Assembly (NCBI GenBank): GCA_014529385.2
Contig: CM043960.1
Coordinates: forward strand, 31,545,396 to 31,609,395
Direction: 5' to 3'
Length of the DNA: 64,000 nt
Source of the DNA: Adiantum capillus-veneris
Taxonomy: Eukaryota; Streptophyta; Polypodiopsida; Polypodiales; Pteridaceae
In this document: positions 46,999 through 59,565 of the stretch, piece after piece
Position numbering within the stretch: the stretch's first letter is position 1
How the letters are laid out: each line of letters starts with the position of its first letter
The notes under the pieces: generated by a model
The model's database searches: none
What the model saw: the letters and a program-made list of their open reading frames with translations, nothing else
What the model was told of the DNA's origin: nothing
Made by a program: the position numbers and the translations under genes

Positions 46999-48240
46999 AG
47001 CTCTCCCCCCAGCAGTTGTACCTTCTGAAGATCAATATAAAAACAATATCAAAAGGGACGCCAAGATATTAGGGCCAGAGCATCCGGAAGTTGAGCTCCG
47101 CCACTCCGTGCCTATTGTGTGGAATCTTCTCTCGCTCTCACTTTCACTTGTGTTAAAGTCTTTAAGTCTATTTCAGTTCTATTCTTTTTCAACTGGCATG
47201 TGGTGCCTTTCGATTACACAGGATGGGATTTTCTAGCTTGCATAAAAATTGGCTTTTTGAGATTTGTGAGCTTTAAGGGGGACCTTGTTTTGGGATAGTT
47301 GCAAGGGGGCATAAAAATACCTCTTGGGGTAATATTTTGGACATAGCGGAAGCATGGATTTTGTGTAGATGAAGTGAGCACCTGACTCGAGCTTGAGCAA
47401 CTCTCTCGGACTTGAATGTAAGTTGCAACATCAAGTAACAAACAAATACCCAATCAAGGATGTTGATAGTGGTGGTTGAGGGCCACCGACTTACTTCAAC
47501 AAGAGTACCATCTTCCCCATCTCCCTTCACTTTCTTCTTTGTTCAGTTATTTTCAAGTTGTTTTGAAGTTCTTAAGTTAATTTAACTTTTTGGATTCCAA
47601 TAATCCACTAATTTCTTTTCCGATCAATTGTCAAAAGCAAATGGTATCAAAGCTTGGTACTTCCTTGCCCTTAGTAATTGAAAGCATGATCCTACAAGTC
47701 AACTCCTATGGCATCCAAGCATGTGGAACGATGGAGAACTTTCATTGCATGAGCAGAGCATGTCGAGGCCCCCGTCCACTTAGATATTCCTAGAGGAGAC
47801 ACATACACAATATGTAGCTTAGCAATTGCTAGCGAAGTGCTACATTTATCGAAGCAAAAGACATACCTTGCAAGAGTGTACTAGAAAATCATCCCACCAT
47901 TCACAACAGCAATCACATTGAGACCAACATTTTGCATCAACAAGCCTAGACTTTTGTGGACATGGTTTTAGACTTGGTGTGTGTGCAGGTTAATAAGTTT
48001 ACTGAAAAGCAGTGCAAAGCATCGAGACGTGAGTTCCACCAAGAAGCCGTTATCTTCTTTGATACAGGGTCCAAGCAAAACTTTCTCTCCATAGCTTGTG
48101 ACTAGGCATTGAGAAATTGCCCTACCATGCGCATTTATGGCAGTGGTGTCTCCGGGCTCTCTTAGCACACTTCCCTTCTTCTAAGTCTTTGTCTCCCGTG
48201 ACCCCGTGTTGACTGCTAGTATTCACCATTTGCATCTTGT
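46999..48240 (+). pseudogene. Decayed gypsy element: LTR tail, PBS-like site and protease
   Basis: 47011-47110 resembles the tails of B-type LTRs. At 47642-47653 TGGTATCAAAGC matches the tRNA-iMet primer-binding site with one mismatch. About 400 bp later (48040-48115) the plus strand reads FHQEAVIFFDTGSKQNFLS, an aspartic protease active site with DTG. Stops follow and the element ends in a poly-C tract. No RT is left. Confidence 0.6.
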
Positions 48241-48284
48241 TTTGTTCGTGTCAAATGTCCCAGATGCCACCCTCTCCCCTCCCC

Positions 48285-48285
<1 letters not shown>

Positions 48286-48318
<33 letters not shown>
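48286..48318. repeat. Poly-C tract, 33 nt
   Basis: Uninterrupted C run preceded by CCCCTCCCCT-type sequence. Could form an i-motif (C strand) or G-quadruplex (G strand); an assembly length error is also possible. Confidence 0.85.
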
Positions 48319-48798
48319 ACGTGTTTCGATAGGACTATGGGTGGTTTGGGGTGTGGAGGTGTGGGTGGGTTGAGCCTCACCTTCGCCTTGGTTTGCAGGT
48401 TGCAGAGTGTCATCGCCCTATTGATAGTTTCCAAGGATAGCTTAAGGCTATTTTTCTCTTGAATTTTGGTGCTAAGTAAATATACAGTGGCGATGCTTAT
48501 TCTGTAGGGGTGCGTCATGAAGGAGTACGAGCGGAAGTGCGACGCGAGAGAGAGTGTGAGAAGAAGAGCACGATGATATGGTGAACTCGCTCTACTGTAA
48601 TGTGTAGAGCATAGTGAGTTCTTATTAGGTTTTCACAAAAGAATATGTGTACATACCTGGCGGCCCGCCCACTTACCTGGGCGACCACATTGGGCTTTAT
48701 ACCCCAACAACCTCCCACTTAAAGTCCAATGTGGTACTTTAAGTGTGAGAGAATCTACTATACAAGCTAATATACAAGAGATGTAGAGAAGTGATGTA

Positions 48799-51700
48799 CT
48801 ACCCTACACCTAACTGCTTGCGAAAATGCGCAAAGCTCTCTGAGGGAAGTCCTTTTGTAAGTAGATCAGCAGGATTTTCTGTGGTGTGAAATTTGACAAG
48901 CTGAAGTTGCTTATCCTCGAGCATTTCCCTGATGAAATGATACTTCACATCCACATGCTTTGTCTTTGAGTGATAAACTGGATTGCGAGCCAATTGTATA
49001 GCACTTTGACTATCACAATATAACACAGGCATCTCTTCTTTGATTCCCAAATCTGTTACTAGTCGATTAAGCCAAATTGATTCTTTGCATGCCTCTGATG
49101 CTGCAACATATTCAGCCTCTGTAGTAGACTGAGTAACACAATCTTGTAATCTAGAACGCCATGATATTGCTCCACCAGCCAATTTAAAGACATACCCTGA
49201 CATAGACATTCGGTTGTCTAAGTCACCTGCATAATCTGAGTCTGTAAAACCCTTTACACTTAGCTCCTGACTCCCATAGCATATACGCATACTCTTTGTA
49301 GCTTTCAGGTATCTCAATATTCCTTTCACTACCTCCCAATGTTTCTTGCCTGGGTTTGACATGTATCGACTTACTAATCCCACTGCAAATGCAATGTCTG
49401 GGCGAGTAGCAATCATTGCATACATCAAACTACCCACTGCAGACGCATATGGAATCTTATCCATTTCAGCCTGTTCTTCCTCAGACACAGGACAATCTTG
49501 TTTGCTAAGTTTCACATATGGTGGCAATGGAACACTCAGTGCCTTTCCCTTCTCCATATTGAAACGTTGCAAAACCTTGTCAATATACTCTGTTTGAGAT
49601 AACCAAATCAACTTCTTTGATCTGTCTCTCTCAATGCGCATACCAAGTATATGACTTGCCTCACCCATGTCTTTCATGTCAAACGATTTTTCCATCTTTG
49701 ACTTCAAAGCTGAAATTTCTTCCAAGTGCTTGCCAGCAATCAACATGTCATCCACATACAAAATAAGGATCAACCAACTACCATCCTTAGCCTTCTTTGT
49801 ATATAGACAGTGATCGAACTCACTACGTTTGTAGCCTTGAGAAAGCATAAAAGTGTGGAATTTATGGTACCATGCCCTCGGTGATTGTTCTAAGCCATAA
49901 AGACTCTTTAACAACTGGCATACCCAATCTTCCTTTCCTTTCTCAACAAACCCTTCTGGCTGCTGCATGTAAATTTCCACATCTAAATCACCATGCAAGA
50001 ACGTTGTCTTGACATCCATTTGGTGCAACACCAAATCTAATATGGCAACCAATGCAAGAAAGCATCTCAATGTAGTCATCTTGACCACCGGACAGAAGAC
50101 TTCATCAAAGTCAATGCCTTGTTCTTGCTTAAAGCCCTTGGCAACAAGCCTTGCTTTGTACTTTGGCTGGCTATCATGAGCGGTGATCTTATACCTGTAA
50201 AACCATTTACAAGGTAGAGCCTTTTTGCCCTGTGGTAATTTAACTAGCTTCCATGTCTTGTTTTTATGCAGAGCTGTCATCTCTGACTGCATGGCCAATT
50301 GCCAATTCTCGGAGTCCTTCATTTGCACTGCTTCCTTGTAACATGAAGGCTCATTGCAATCAGTCAACATGACATAGTTCATAGATGGAACAAACCTATC
50401 TGGAGGTCGCGTGACACGTCCAGATCTACGCACAATAGGTGGCTCAGGCTCAGCCACAAGCTGTGGTTCCACTCTATCCTATCCTTGCTCCTCTTGAGCC
50501 CTAACATTTTGTCTTGCACGTGCAGGTCCATCTTCTTGGAAGACAACTCTTCTAATCTCTTCAACCCTCTCTGGTTTAGAATGATATTTGGATTCATTAA
50601 AGTGAACAACATTGCTGCAGACAACCTTTCTGGATTCGGGATCCCAAAGTCTGTACCCCATCTCACCAGAATTACCATAGCCGAGAAAGATGCACTTTCT
50701 ACTCTTTGGCTCAAGTTTGTTCCTAAATTCCTTTGGAACGTGAGTATATGCCTCACATCCAAAGACTCTGAGATGCTTGTATGAGGGCATTTTGCCTGAC
50801 CATACCATCTCTGGCACTGAATCCTTCTGCAAAACCTTGCTAGGAGATCTATTTACAAGATGAACAGCTGTTGATACAGCTTCAGCCCAAAACCCATTTG
50901 GCAGCTGTGCATTAGACAACATACTTCTGACCTTCTCTTGTATGGTCCTATTCATCCTCTTAGCAACACCATTTTGAGGAGGATTGTAAGGAGCAGTAAG
51001 TTCACATTTTATACTTTTTGACTCACAAAAGTCCTGAAAGGCCTTTGAAACATACTCTCCACCATTGTCAGTGCGTAAGCATTTAAGCTTCTTGCCACTC
51101 TGATTCTCCACAAGTGTCACAAACGTTTTGAAAACACTAAACGCTTCATCCTTGTGCTTGAGAAAGTAAACCCATACTTTCCTCGAGTAATCATCTATAA
51201 ATGTCATAAAGTAAGAAGCTCCCCCTAGAGGTAGGTTAGGCATAGGTCCACACAAATCACTATGAACAAGTGCCAACTGTGTATCTCTTCTACTGCTTCT
51301 ATGCTTATGTGGCTGCTATGTTTGCTTACCATACAGACAATGTTCACAGAATTCAAAATTATTAAATGAAAAGCCAGGCAAATAACCAGAACGAGACAAG
51401 ATTTCCATTCCCTTCTTGGATATATGTCCTAACCGGCTATGCCACAAAGAAACGTTCGGCTGCTCGGTTACATTGATTACATTTTTAGAGACATTTGATA
51501 CATAAATCATGTAAAGTCCTCCAGACTTTACTCCATGTGCTACTATCATAGAACCCTTAGATATCTTCCACATGTTCTGTCCAAAAATGGTGACGTAGCC
51601 AGCATCATCAAGTAAACCTGTGCTGATCAAGCTCTTTGTAATTGCGGGAACATGTCTCACATTCTTCAGCGTGAAAGAAGAGCCATTCTGAAACTTCAAT

Positions 51701-52779
51701 TGAACATCTCCAACACCTAAGATCTCACATGTATGCCCATTGCCTAGCCGAACATGATCTTTAGTGGTCACATAAGAGGTAAACCACTCCTTGTTTGGAG
51801 ACACATGAAGTGATGCCCCTGAGTCTATAATCCAGTCACTCAGTGCATTTCCATCAAATGCTGTAAGAAGAGCTGAGTCCATTGTATTCTTCAAGAAGTA
51901 GATGTCTCCTGACACTAGACTGTCATCCTCTGCAACAGTGTTTGTCACATTTATTTCTTGAATCTTCAATGAGGACTTGTTCTTCTCACCATGGTCTTCA
52001 GCTTTCTCTTTGCCTTTTTCTTCTTTCCATTCTCTGCAGTCTCTTTTCATGTGACCCTTCTTGCCACAATGGTAGCATTCTATGTCACTCTTGCCTTTAG
52101 CACTGCGGGACTTGCTACGAGACTGATTCCTCTTTCCACCTTTGTACTTTTCTTTGGTCCTTCCCTTGACAAATAAGGTTGTTCCTTTGTCTTTGTCCAT
52201 TGTCTTTCTATTGGTTTCTTCAGTAAGCAGACTTCCTTCTACACCTGCTATGTTCAAACCATCTGGAGGTGCATAATTACTCAAAGCTGTGCGAAAAGTG
52301 TCCCAACTTTTCGGCAATGTGATCAACAGGAACATAGCTCTAACAAGTTCATCAAACTTGACACCTTGAGCTGACAACTGACTATAGATTGTGTTGAATT
52401 CATTCAGATGATTGGACATAGGTGTCCCTTCTTTCATCTTCAAGTCAAGAAGCTTCTTAAGCCAGTATACCTGTGAAGCTGCACTCTGCTTCTCATAAAG
52501 ATCACTCAGCTTTAACCATGCTTGATAAGCCGACATCTCGTCTGCTACATTGAAGTAAACGCTTTCTGCCAAAGTCAGCATAATGGTAGAAAGTGCCAAT
52601 TCATCCATTTCGCTCCATTCATCTTCGTCCATATCTTCTGGTTTTATCCCCTTGAGCTTTATAGGTTTTATCTGCTTCTTTTGTACCAACACGTGCCAAA
52701 TCTGCTTCTTCCACAATGGGAAATTGGTTCCATCCAGCTTCTTGATATTGTAAAGAGCGGTGTCTTGTGATCCAGCCAT
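48799..52779 (-). pseudogene. Copia-1 Gag-Pol polyprotein with two amber codons
   Basis: All in one frame from MAGSQDTALYN (52779). The UBN2-type gag covers residues about 20-200. CYHCGKKGHMKRDC is near 235, protease DSGASLH near 318 and the integrase zinc region (WHSRLGH...CEHC) near 445-485. A TAG follows at 51316-51318. Next comes the integrase core: Asp in HSDLCGPM, Asp in RTDNGG, and lysine instead of glutamate in NGVAKRMN (codon 50959-50961). A second TAG is at 50479-50481. Reverse transcriptase (MDVKTTFLHGDL, YVDDMLIAG) and RNase H (TDSDYAGD, STTEAEYVAASEA, SKTKHVDVKYHF) run to the end at 48799. RT and RNase H look intact. Confidence 0.9.
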
Positions 52780-53262
52780 AGCTACACTTCACAGTAGTTT
52801 ACTTTTCTAGGAAAAATTCGGCAGATTTTCCCCTGTAAACTGACCTCTGAACCAATATCAACCTGATGAACTAGTGGATGTCGCCTACAGTCTGTGTGTA
52901 GATACGCCCATGTCGTATGTGACACGCCTCCAAGAACTGTGAGCCGTCCTTCGATGTGTAGACAACCACAAATTAACACTCCGGGAGTGTCGATATCCTC
53001 AGCACCTGCAGTCGTAGGCCGAAACCCCAAATTTGCAGAGTCGGATCTGCACCCGTTGAGACCACGTAGTCGAAAATGGCTTGCGTAGACCTTTGTCGAA
53101 GCCGAACGGTGGCCGAGATGACCTGAGAATGAAATTCTGACAACACCGAGGCCTTCGGGTCTCGCCACGAGATTTGGGGCCATGTCTTCGCCTGTCGAAT
53201 TTCACTCCAATCTGAGTTGGTGACTCTAGCCTCCTGCAGTGCTTCCCCGAGCCTCGATCTGA

Positions 53263-53274
53263 GCTCTGATACCA
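53263..53274 (-). other. tRNA-iMet primer-binding site of copia-1
   Basis: The minus strand reads TGGTATCAGAGC, two bases after the 5' LTR end. Confidence 0.88.
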
Positions 53275-53473
53275 GTTGAAGGAGTACAAGGGGAAGTGCG
53301 ACGCGAGAGAGAGTGCGAGAAGAAGAGCACGACGATATGGTGAACTCGCTCTACTGTAATGTGTAGAGCATAGTGAGTTCTTATTAGGTTTTCACAAAAG
53401 AATATGTGTACATACCTGGCGTCCCGCCCACTTACCTGGGCGACCACATTGGGCTTTATACCCCAACACATCA

Positions 53474-54019
53474 TAGGGCTTGGAGATCTCAAGTGTGATA
53501 TTGGAGATTCATTGCTGGAGTGCTCGGTCTCCTCGTCGATGTTTGGGTGGCATATTTATACCTTAACTCTCTGCTAGAGTCAATGGTAGTCCCTAGCCTT
53601 TTGTCACACAGTGATGACATGGCCTATCCAATTTAAAGGACCTACTTAAAGCGCCTGAAAGTGGACGAATTGAAAAGGGTCAATTTGTACACTTAAAATA
53701 TGATGGTGTGGCACCTATACGAACGTTCTGGAAATTGCACCGTGAATCACAGAACCGCACATAATTTATGGACACATCTTTTTAGATGCGAGCTTTCCAT
53801 ATCTGATTCTTTTTAGCCTATTGCCTTTGAATTAGCCTTAAGTGCTCTCTCTGTGCCCAAAAGCGGCCGAATTGAAAAGGGTCAGTTTGTACACTTAAAA
53901 TATGATGTGTGGCACCTGTACGGATGTTCCAGAAATTGCATCACGAATCACGGAATTGTACAAAATTTACAAAATATACAAAAAATAGCTTTCTAGATGC
54001 CCAACTTTTGAAATCTGAT
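53474..54019. repeat. 212-bp tandem repeat
   Basis: Two diverged units start near 53660 and 53872 (CGAATTGAAAAGGGTCA, then TGTACACTTAAAATATGAT, then GGCACCT). No coding content. It adjoins the truncated end of the minus-strand gypsy copy. Confidence 0.7.
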
Positions 54020-54255
54020 GCTTTTTGGCCTAGAGGGTAGGGAGGAGGAAAAAGAATCATTCATAGGAGAAAAAAATAGTTCCTCGCTTATCATCACTTT
54101 TCTTGCTTAGTATAGCATAATATCATAGTAATGAAGATGAAGAAAATGACAAGCTTAAACATTGAAGCATGGCTCTTGGTTGGATTTTCATTCCATAGCC
54201 AAGAGTGTTGGTGTAGGCTCTCCAAGAGATGGAGCCTTGCACTTTGCACTTCACA

Positions 54256-54304
<49 letters not shown>

Positions 54305-57300
54305 TGTGTGTGTGGGAGAGTATACCCCCCCTCTCAAGCTTGGTCTATCCCCCTCTCTCCCTCTGTCTCTCTCTCTCTCTCTTGTATTATTTAAATATAC
54401 CATTTGGACACGTGTCCTCTTTTTCCTCTTCGAGTGAAAGAACTTATTTATTTATTTTTATGCATCTAAATTCTTATTGGACCCCTTTAGGGTGAAAGCA
54501 TGTTAACCTGTCATGCTTTTTCATGTCCCGGACAATGCTAACTAGCACAATTTTGACATATGCTAACTAGTACAATAACTTGAGCTACATCTCCAAGATC
54601 TATGACATATGATATATCAATAGAAAGCACTTGAAACAAGGAATCCAACTGTACAACCTTTGACAAATTTATATATTATTTGTAACAAATTTACCGGACG
54701 CCCAACTTTTTGAAGATGTGCTAACTTGAAACTGCTAACTAGCACAAAAAGCGCGATAGGTTAACATGCTTTCAGCCTTTAAAGCCTATCCAATAGGGTT
54801 CAAGCACAGCATGAGGGCCACATGTGGAGTTTGACATGTGTCTTTTATGCTTTTTAAGTCATTTGGTTTGAATTGAACACTTCAAACACTTAGTCATTAA
54901 GCATGGAAACCGTTTATGCCTCTTGAGAGTTTATCTTTGAATTCAACACTTCAAAAACCTTCATCATTTTTAAGCATGAGAATCACCTCAAGCTTGGGCA
55001 AGGTTCCCACAAACACTTTTAAGCACTTTAGTTAACAAGCCGACAAGCACCTCATTCTTGGGTAGGATTCCCACCTGAAGGTCAACCCTAGCTTGCGTAA
55101 GGTCAAATGACTTTTTAACACTAAATTTTGGAGGTCTTTAATGAAGATAGCCCTAAAGTCTTTTAAGATCCATTAGATGCACATTGCTCTTTGATAGACT
55201 ACCTCCTTTTGGACCCATATTGAGATGTAACCATCTCTCCTCTTGGTCCCTTTATGAGGTAAATCTAGAAGCACTTATTGCACATTGCTCTTTGGTAGAC
55301 CGTCTCCTTTTGGACCCCTTTAAGATGTAACCATTTCTCCTTTGGGTCCCTTGTTGAGATAGGTTTAGAATCACATATCTATATCCTAGCTCTTGTTTCC
55401 CTTTTATCTTCCCATACTAAATGATCGGTTTAATATGAAAAAATCATTTGATAAAGTTACATATTATATTTTATGACATTACCTCTCTCTTGAAATCATA
55501 GTTGTCCTCGACTACGAGGTAGAGAAGATAAAGCCTAGTCATTAGTTCATGTTTCTTAGCGGATGGAGGATCCCTTTTTACCCTATGATATCATTCCAGA
55601 ATGGATGACTAATCCATTTGGTCCTTGGGAGACTTAGATGCCGCAAGCATGTCAGCTCTTTAGTCCATATCATACGTCCAAAGTAAAGTGTCAAGTTCTA
55701 CTTGGTGTTTGGGAGACGTAGTCACCACAAACATGATCCTAAGTATGCATACTTCTTAAATTTTGTGCACAATAAAAGAAAGATAATGAGTCTTATTAGA
55801 CAAAAACATTGTTCATTTAAAATGAATTTTCATTTGCTTACTCTAGTGTAGCATTGTAAGCATTGACAAGGTTCATGTTATCCTTAAGCTAGATTCCTTC
55901 TATCCCTCTAGTATCTTTAAAAGGATAATTCTTAAACTTAACAGGATATCATTGGATAATCTTACCATTTCTTCTAGTATCTTGTCCGCGTGTCAAAGAA
56001 TAGATTCGGGTTACAACACCTCTTCTTGATCTTCAATCTCTGGTAGGTCCTCAATTATTGGTTCTTTTTGTGGCTCTCTTTTGTAAGGCTTGAGTAGGCT
56101 CACATGGTTAACATTGCGAATGAGCCAATGGTTGGGCAACTTTAATTAATAAGCCATCTCATCGATTGGCTTAAGAATTTAATAAGGACCATAATATCTT
56201 TTTTCTAGTTTAGCATAATACTCTTGGTGGCCCGTAGGATTCTTGCCCGTAGTATGCCTTAGACAAGCCTTTAGAAACTTCAGCAAGACCCAATCATTTT
56301 ACTTAAAGGCTAAGGCTCTTGTGTGCTTATTAGCAGCAACCCTTTTTGCCTTTTCTTTAAGATGGATATAACCTTTTTAATCTTTGGAAAAGATTCTTGT
56401 AAGTCTCGGCTATATTCATCAGCAGCAAAGATCTTCCCATGTACTTTAAGTAGTAAGGGACTTTTGATCTTCCCTCTTTAACCCCAAAATGTGCTTTCCC
56501 CATAGAAGTATGTACAATGTGATTGTACGCATACTCTCTAAGAGGTATGTACTTCTCTCATTGAGAACGTTGATCTACTTCCATGACATAGGCTTTTAGT
56601 ACATTCAAGAATCGTTAGATTAATTATTTCACTTTGGTCATCCGTTTGTGGATGATAGGTTGAAAGAGATATTTAATGTACTTCCTAGATTCTCAAAGAG
56701 ACCCTTCTAGAAATTACTAGTCATTCTAGAATATTTGTCCGATACTATGGATGTTGGCAAGCCATGATACTTGAAAATTTGAGATCTAAAGAGGGTTCTC
56801 GTTTGATGTGTCTTAATAGTCTTTTTGACAGGCATAGAGTGTGTTTTCTTGCTAAGTTTGTTGACTAAAACAAACCAAGATGCTTCCCTCGATCAATTTT
56901 TTTTTGGTATATCATGCATTGTACTCTTGTATGTTTACTTTTCATGGCAGACCAACAGAAATTCATACTCCTCAAAGAGTAGATTATGGAATCCTTCTTT
57001 GCCCGACATAATGAGAAGCATGGGATTCATACATGACTTTCTTATTATATGGGTGAGTAACACATAGCCTATTGCCGTTTGGAAGATAACCATCCTCCAG
57101 GTGAATGGTTCTTTTTTTTTCTTTCCTAATGCAAAGGATGTAGTTACGTACTTAAAGAGTCGATCAGTAGCATACTCATCTATCATAAAAGATAGACCAT
57201 TGTGAGTTGCTATAGACACCACATTTATCCTTGGTCGTTGTAAAAGTGCATCGACCACTTGATTGTGCTTGCCAGTAATGTGAGCAATATGAATATTAAA

Positions 57301-57860
57301 TCGCGAAAGAAATTTTGCCCACCTCATTTGTTTGTCGAAAAGCTTGGTTTGCGTCATGAAGTTCTTGAGGCTTTGTGATCCATTCGTTGGATGAATGGAG
57401 CCCCCAAAAGAGATAGTGCTTCCATATGTCTAGGGCATGTAGAATAACTAAAAGCTCTTTTTCGTATATTCCCAAGACCCATTCATTGGCATTCAGCCTT
57501 TGGCTCTCATATGCTATGGCATGCCCTTCTTGATGCAAAACTGCTCCAAGTCCATGAGTACTTAATGTTCTTCTTTGTTAAGTCATGCAATGGTCCTTCT
57601 ATTTGAGAGAAATTTGTCTATGAACCGTCTATAGTATGCATACATACCAATAAATCTTCTTAGCTTATATAGATTCCTTGGATTAGTCCATGCTTTCATT
57701 AGCTCCAACTTTGATGGATCCATACGGATACCATACTGAGAGATATGTGACCTAAATATTGAATCTCTTGTAGAAAAAATTCACTTTTTTTAAATTAATG
57801 AAAAGCTTATTCTCTCTCACAACTTGAAAGATCACCTGGAGGTATTACTTGTACTCCTCA
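54020..57860 (-). pseudogene. Decayed relative of element A
   Basis: Reading the minus strand from 57860: end of RT (HLQVIFQV), then RNase H (EGHAIAYESQRL, GIYEKELLVILHALD, then KQMRWAKFLSRF) at about 57540-57230, and AHITGKHNQVVDALL. Eroded integrase and chromodomain regions follow, then AAGAGAGAGGTAA and an LTR start TGTCATAAAAT at 55478. The LTR continues to about 54020, recognisable by TTTTTCATATTAAACCGATC and ACCAAGAGCCATGCTTCAAT. Many stops and indels. It lacks gag, protease and the RT active site. A MITE sits inside the LTR, and (GA)n lies at 54261-54302. Confidence 0.8.
54490..54777. mobile_element. 288-bp MITE
   Basis: Terminal inverted repeats of 20 bp (GGGTGAAAGCATGTTAACCT at the left; the right end differs at one base) are flanked by perfect TTTA duplications (54486-54489 and 54778-54781). 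Inside, TGCTAACTAGCACAA motifs repeat near both ends. No coding content. The superfamily is not certain; a G-rich terminus with a short T/A-rich duplication could fit PIF/Harbinger, whose usual duplication is 3 bp. Confidence 0.75.
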
Positions 57861-59467
57861 AGAGATAATTTGAGTGGCCTGAAGATTTTTGTCCGTCGTG
57901 AGTTTGAATGTGGTTGGAGCATTTTCCAAGCCAAAGCTTGTAGCTTAACAAATAGATCTTTTACCCGCGGCACGGGGAGAAAAGAGGAGCCCCATCAGCC
58001 TGCAGAAAAGGTCACTGTCACTCACCAGGATCCCACTCGAGCTCAAAGAGGGGCTTTCCCTGCCAGATCCATGATCTCCTAAGTGGTGCCTCCTCAATAG
58101 TGAAAACACACAAGAGCGCCTCTCAAAAGAGCCTACCATTGTATTGGACTTGAACACCCCAAGCCTAAGATCTAGTGTCACACATGTGACAGAAACTAAA
58201 ATAACTAAACAAAATTGAGAGAGAGATAACAAGGCACGGCAGAGTTCTGCGCCTAGAAGTGCTCCAAAGAAAATATGCCAAAGGAGGAAGCCCCTCGCAC
58301 GCTTATAAAGGCCCTTGGTCAAACTCAAAAGCAATGACAATGAAAAGCTCCAGTACCAAAAGCTTCTGATTTCAAAAGCTAGCACCCTAGGGGCTGTTCG
58401 TACACAGCTACCACTTCAGCATGCTTCCACAAATCACGCCGCAAATCGTGGGCGTCCACATAGTCTACCACACCAGCACACGCTACACAATTTTTGGTCT
58501 TGAATTGATTTTTTACAATTTTGGGCCCCTTTGGCTGTGGTACCGTAAGTTGGACTAACTTTTTCTACTGCTTCTTTCACTAGGCTTGGCCCTTTATGTC
58601 CGAACTCTGTCCTTTGGGCCGTGCCACATCATCACTTTGTGACATACCCCCCTCTTGAAAGAATTATAATCGCCCTCTATTACGCTTGCAAAACAGACAT
58701 AGGACAAAAACTAGTTCATCAGATACCGACTCTAAGTATAGATGTACAGACCACTTACATCAGCACTCGCACGAAGACGACAATCACTTAACATTGACAT
58801 GATACATCACATTCATATCACTATCCCCATCAAGATCTTAGATGAGAACCATGATTATTGTAAAAATCACATCCAGACCATGCTGATTTCTCATGGATGT
58901 CTTAATTGTGAAATCTCATTAATATTGTATCTACATAACCCCTCAGGTGAACAATACAGAAATGTTGCAATCCATTTCATCTTTCCAAACATACTCTCAA
59001 ACAATACACACAAGAGAGCACATTTAGTAAGATTTTATTGTTAGTGACGTCTACATTCAAATATTTCATTTACATAAAGTCACTCACAGAATCCTTTCCC
59101 ATGTCGTATTCCTAAAATCTCAAAAAAATCAATGACTTTATTCCATCAAGGTAATTTGTGACAAAGGACCGGAGTAACTCCCCTCTCGTACAGTATGCAC
59201 CGCACCAAATTCAACCTGTTGATTCATTGGTAACTCTTGGAATCGTCGGTGCTAAACCAAAAGCTTCAAGATAAAGCTCTAATATTTGAGGAGTATCTGC
59301 TAGGTCCTCCTCCATCCACTTGGCATCTAGAGCCAGATAGTTCCTGAACTTGATTAAATACTAGCGTGTCAGCTTACCTTTCACATTCCTTTCCCTGTGA
59401 GCCAAGACTCGTTCAAGAACGAGAACAGACTAAACACTTTTAGCACTTTAAATAACACTGAATTGAA

Positions 59468-59565
<98 letters not shown>

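Larger units (their letters stand above)
48518..53468 (-). mobile_element. Copia-1: Ty1/copia retrotransposon
   Basis: Minus-strand element with 192-bp LTRs (53277-53468 as 5', 48518-48709 as 3') starting TGTTGGGG and ending CTCCTTCA. They differ at five positions (about 2.6%). The flanks CGTCA (48513-48517) and CATCA (53469-53473) are a target duplication with one mismatch. A tRNA-iMet PBS lies at 53263-53274 and a polypurine tract (AAGTGGGAGGT) at 48710-48720. One frame from 52779 to 48799 encodes the whole polyprotein, broken by two TAG codons. The related copia-2 starts at 60654. Confidence 0.93.
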
